64,000 nucleotides of DNA, taken from assembly GCF_019575955.1 (NCBI RefSeq), contig NZ_CP080575.1:434001-498000 (forward strand), read 5' to 3'. The position numbers and the translations under genes are program-made. The DNA comes from Nesterenkonia pannonica. Lineage in GTDB: Bacteria > Actinomycetota > Actinomycetes > Actinomycetales > Micrococcaceae. Each line of letters opens with the position of its first letter. Position 1 is the first letter of the stretch. The notes under the pieces were generated by a model. The model was not told the DNA's origin and did no database searches. It saw only the letters and a list, made by a program, of their open reading frames with translations. This document shows positions 62,225 to 64,000 of this stretch, piece by piece.

Positions 62225-63786
62225 CCGTCCACTTCCTCGTCCACCTCGGAGAGCGCCGTCTGGTGCTCTGCGGCAGTGCGTGCTGCCTCATCGGCGGGGA
62301 CCCCGGCCATCATCAGTCCGATGACGTCGCGGGGCGTGTCCGGGCCGACGATGCCGACGACCCGTCCGCGGTACATCACAGCGATGCGGTCGGCCAGGTT
62401 GAGCGCCTCATCGAGCTCGGTGGAGACGATCAGGCAGGGGTGCCCCGGTCACGCTCTTCGATGATGGTGCGGTGCACGAACTCGATGGAGCCGACGTCCA
62501 GCCCGCGCGTGGGCTGGGAGGCGACGAAGAGCTTGAGGGATCTGCTCATCTCCCGGGCCAGCACGACTTTCTGCTGGTTGCCGCCCGAGAGGGTCCTGAT
62601 GGGGTCGTCGACGGTTCCCATGCGCACGTCGAAGCGTGCGGTCTGCTCCTCGGCGGCCGCGCGCATCACCGAGGGCCTCATGGTTACCCGGAGGCGTAGG
62701 GCGGCTGGTCATACATGTCCAGGACGAAGTTCTCGGTGATGGAGAAGCCCGCAATCACCCCGTCGGTCGATCTGTCTTCCGGCACGAAGCCCAAGCCCGC
62801 GTTCAGCCGCTCCTTGATGCTGCGCGCCCTGAGGCTGGTGCCGTTGAGGAGGATGTCGCCCGAGGCTGGCTGTCGGGCGCCCAGGATCGTCTCCGTCAGC
62901 TCGGTCTGGCCGTTCCCGTCCACACCGGCCACGGCCAGAATCTCTCCTGCCCTCACGTCCAGCGTCACGTTGTCCAGCGTCACCTTGCCGGTGCTGGAGA
63001 GCACGGTCAGGCCCTGAATCTGCAGTGCGGGCTCACCGGGCTGTGCGGGCTCCTTCTGCGTGGTCAGGCTGACCTCGCGTCCGACCATCATGGAGGCGAG
63101 CTCCGTCTCGGACGCGCTGGGCGGCGCGGAGCCGACCACTTCGCCCCTGCGGATGACGGTGATGGTGTCCGCCACTGCCTTCACCTCGCGCAGCTTGTGC
63201 GTGATGAAGAGGATGGAGGTGCTTAGCCTCCTTCAGCTGACGCATGATGCTGATGAGCTCATCCGTCTCCTGCGGGGTCAGTACGGCGGTCGGCTCATCG
63301 AGAATCAGGACCTTCGCGTCCCGCGCGAGGGCCTTGATGATCTCGACGCGCTGCTGGACGCCGACCGGAAGCTCTTCGACGGTGGCGTCGGGGTCCACAT
63401 CGAAGCCGAATCGGGCTGAGATCTCCTCGACCCTGCGGCGGGCGGCGGCGAAGTCGAGCATGCCGACGCCGGAGGTGGGCTCGTAGCCCAGGGCCACAGA
63501 TTCGGTCACGGTGAAGACCGGGATCAGCATGAAGTGCTGGTGCACCATGCCGATCCCGGCCGCCACGGCGTCGCCGGGGCCGTCGAAGCTCACGTGCTCA
63601 CCGTCCAGGAGCATGTCCCCGAGGTGGGGAATGCATGCCGTAGATGGTGTTCATGAGGGTCGACTTGCTTACCCTGTTCTCACCGAGCAGGGCGTGGATC
63701 TGCCCAGGCTCAACGGTCAGGCTGATGCTGTCGTTGGCGGTGAAGGAGCCGAACCTCTTGGTGACGTCCCGCAGCTCAAGTTTCAC
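62221..63786 (-). CDS. BMP-type nucleoside ABC transporter ATPase (tandem domains)
   Basis: About 520 residues, two fused ABC domains as in RbsA/YufO. Domain 1: Walker A LLGENRAGKSTLMNTIYGM (A-G from scar 63667; R where most have G), MVHQHFMLIPVFTVTESVALG, signature region LPVGVQQRVEIIKALARDAKVLILDEPTAVLTPQE, KEAGTSILFITHKL (scar 63221). Domain 2: VAGVDGNGQTELTETILG, LSGGNQQKVVLAREMSRSLKLFVASQPTRGLDVGS. MLIPVFTVTESVALG is diagnostic of nucleoside/BMP systems. Base losses near 63640, 62690 and 62440. Stop overlaps the permease start. Confidence 0.88.
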
Positions 63787-63836
63787 GTCGGCGACCTATG
63801 CGTTGCGTGCCTGGGTCCGGCGCTCGTACAGACTCG

Positions 63837-64000
63837 TCACTCGTCCTCGTCGGCGTCGCCCTCTTCGGCCTCAGCGTCATCCTCGGAGGGGCGTTCTCAC
63901 TGTCGATGACCGTCTCGCCCGAGATGATCTCCTCGGTGATCTGGTCGAGGGCGTCCATGACGTCCTCCGGGACCTCGTCCTCGAAGTCGTGGAAGGGCGC
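63837..64000 (-). CDS. BMP-family (PnrA-like) substrate-binding lipoprotein, C-terminus only
   Basis: Only the last 50 or so codons are inside the window: PFHDFEDEVPEDVMDALDQITEEIISGETVIDSEN, the usual C-terminal helix and I-x-x-G ending of BMP/PnrA nucleoside-binding proteins, followed by an acidic tail EDDAEAEEGDADEDE. One C is lost near 63893. Its stop is 51 bases before the ATPase start, fitting the usual order binding protein, ATPase, permeases. Confidence 0.78.

Noticed and set aside
1-64000. CRISPR arrays, tRNA/rRNA genes, transposases, integrases, prophage genes
   Set aside because: No regularly spaced repeats, cloverleaf-like segments or recombinase motifs were seen in any frame.

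Overview
The window is high-GC DNA from an actinobacterium. Lipoprotein leaders followed by long Asp/Glu-rich linkers, an actinobacterial-type xylose isomerase, a ROK-type XylR and PhoP-style 11-bp repeats suggest a member of the Micrococcales, perhaps Nesterenkonia-like. That placement is inference from style, not from a marker gene.

The sequence behaves like an unpolished single-technology assembly. Most genes are real but broken by small indels of two kinds. (1) G/C homopolymers have lost a base. (2) At about 60 places the hexamer GCCGGC has been rewritten as GTAAGC/GCTTAC, GTAGGC, GCTAAC, GCTAAGC/GCTTAGC, GCTTAGGC or GCTTAAGC. Putting GCCGGC back restores frame and family-diagnostic residues, for example GGSAGG in the oligopeptidase, ALWAGK in XylA, FAGSD in PstS and KEAGTS in the nucleoside ABC ATPase. 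The simplest reading is that GCCGGC is a methylated motif that the basecaller misreads. I therefore annotate merged CDSs rather than pseudogenes, and call these places 'GCCGGC scars'.

Layout. 1-3.6 kb: end of a sugar ABC importer and a GH3 glycosidase. 3.8-7.4 kb: sulfate-type ABC importer. 7.4-9.2 kb (-): ATP-grasp ligase coupled to an EamA exporter. 9.2-10.3 kb: nitronate monooxygenase. 10.3-13.2 kb (-): NrtA/SsuA-type ABC importer. 13.3-15 kb: OsmC and an SfnB-like flavoprotein. 15-19.3 kb: xylB, xylA and divergent xylR. 19.3-22.6 kb: P450 and CstA. 22.6-23.3 kb: MarR.

30.5 down to 23.2 kb (-): a tightly overlapping seven-gene operon with an amino-acid-type ABC importer, a CapA-like metallophosphatase, a class III CoA-transferase and two cysteine-poor 2-hydroxyacyl-CoA dehydratase-family subunits. 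A PaaX-like regulator lies at 31 kb. Divergent from it, 31.9-38.3 kb, lie an FbpABC-type importer and two tandem P450s whose I-helices lack the usual acid-alcohol pair. Together this looks like a catabolic island for an unknown organic acid or aromatic compound and is the most interesting content of the window.

38.5-41 kb: secreted rhodanese plus a YeeE/TsuA-type thiosulfate transporter. 41-46.7 kb: HAD phosphatase, aldose epimerase, YcaQ-like glycosylase, GNAT, an ArsR/membrane/M23 trio and inorganic pyrophosphatase. 46.8-51 kb (-): oligopeptidase B-like peptidase and a two-component system. 51-53.2 kb: two acidic anchored proteins and an ArgA-like acetyltransferase. 53.2-59.5 kb: Pho region, pstSCAB and the convergent pit/DUF47 pair, both with PhoP-like repeats. 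59.7-64 kb (-): BMP-type nucleoside ABC importer, running off the window. No tRNA, rRNA, CRISPR array, transposase or integrase was seen.
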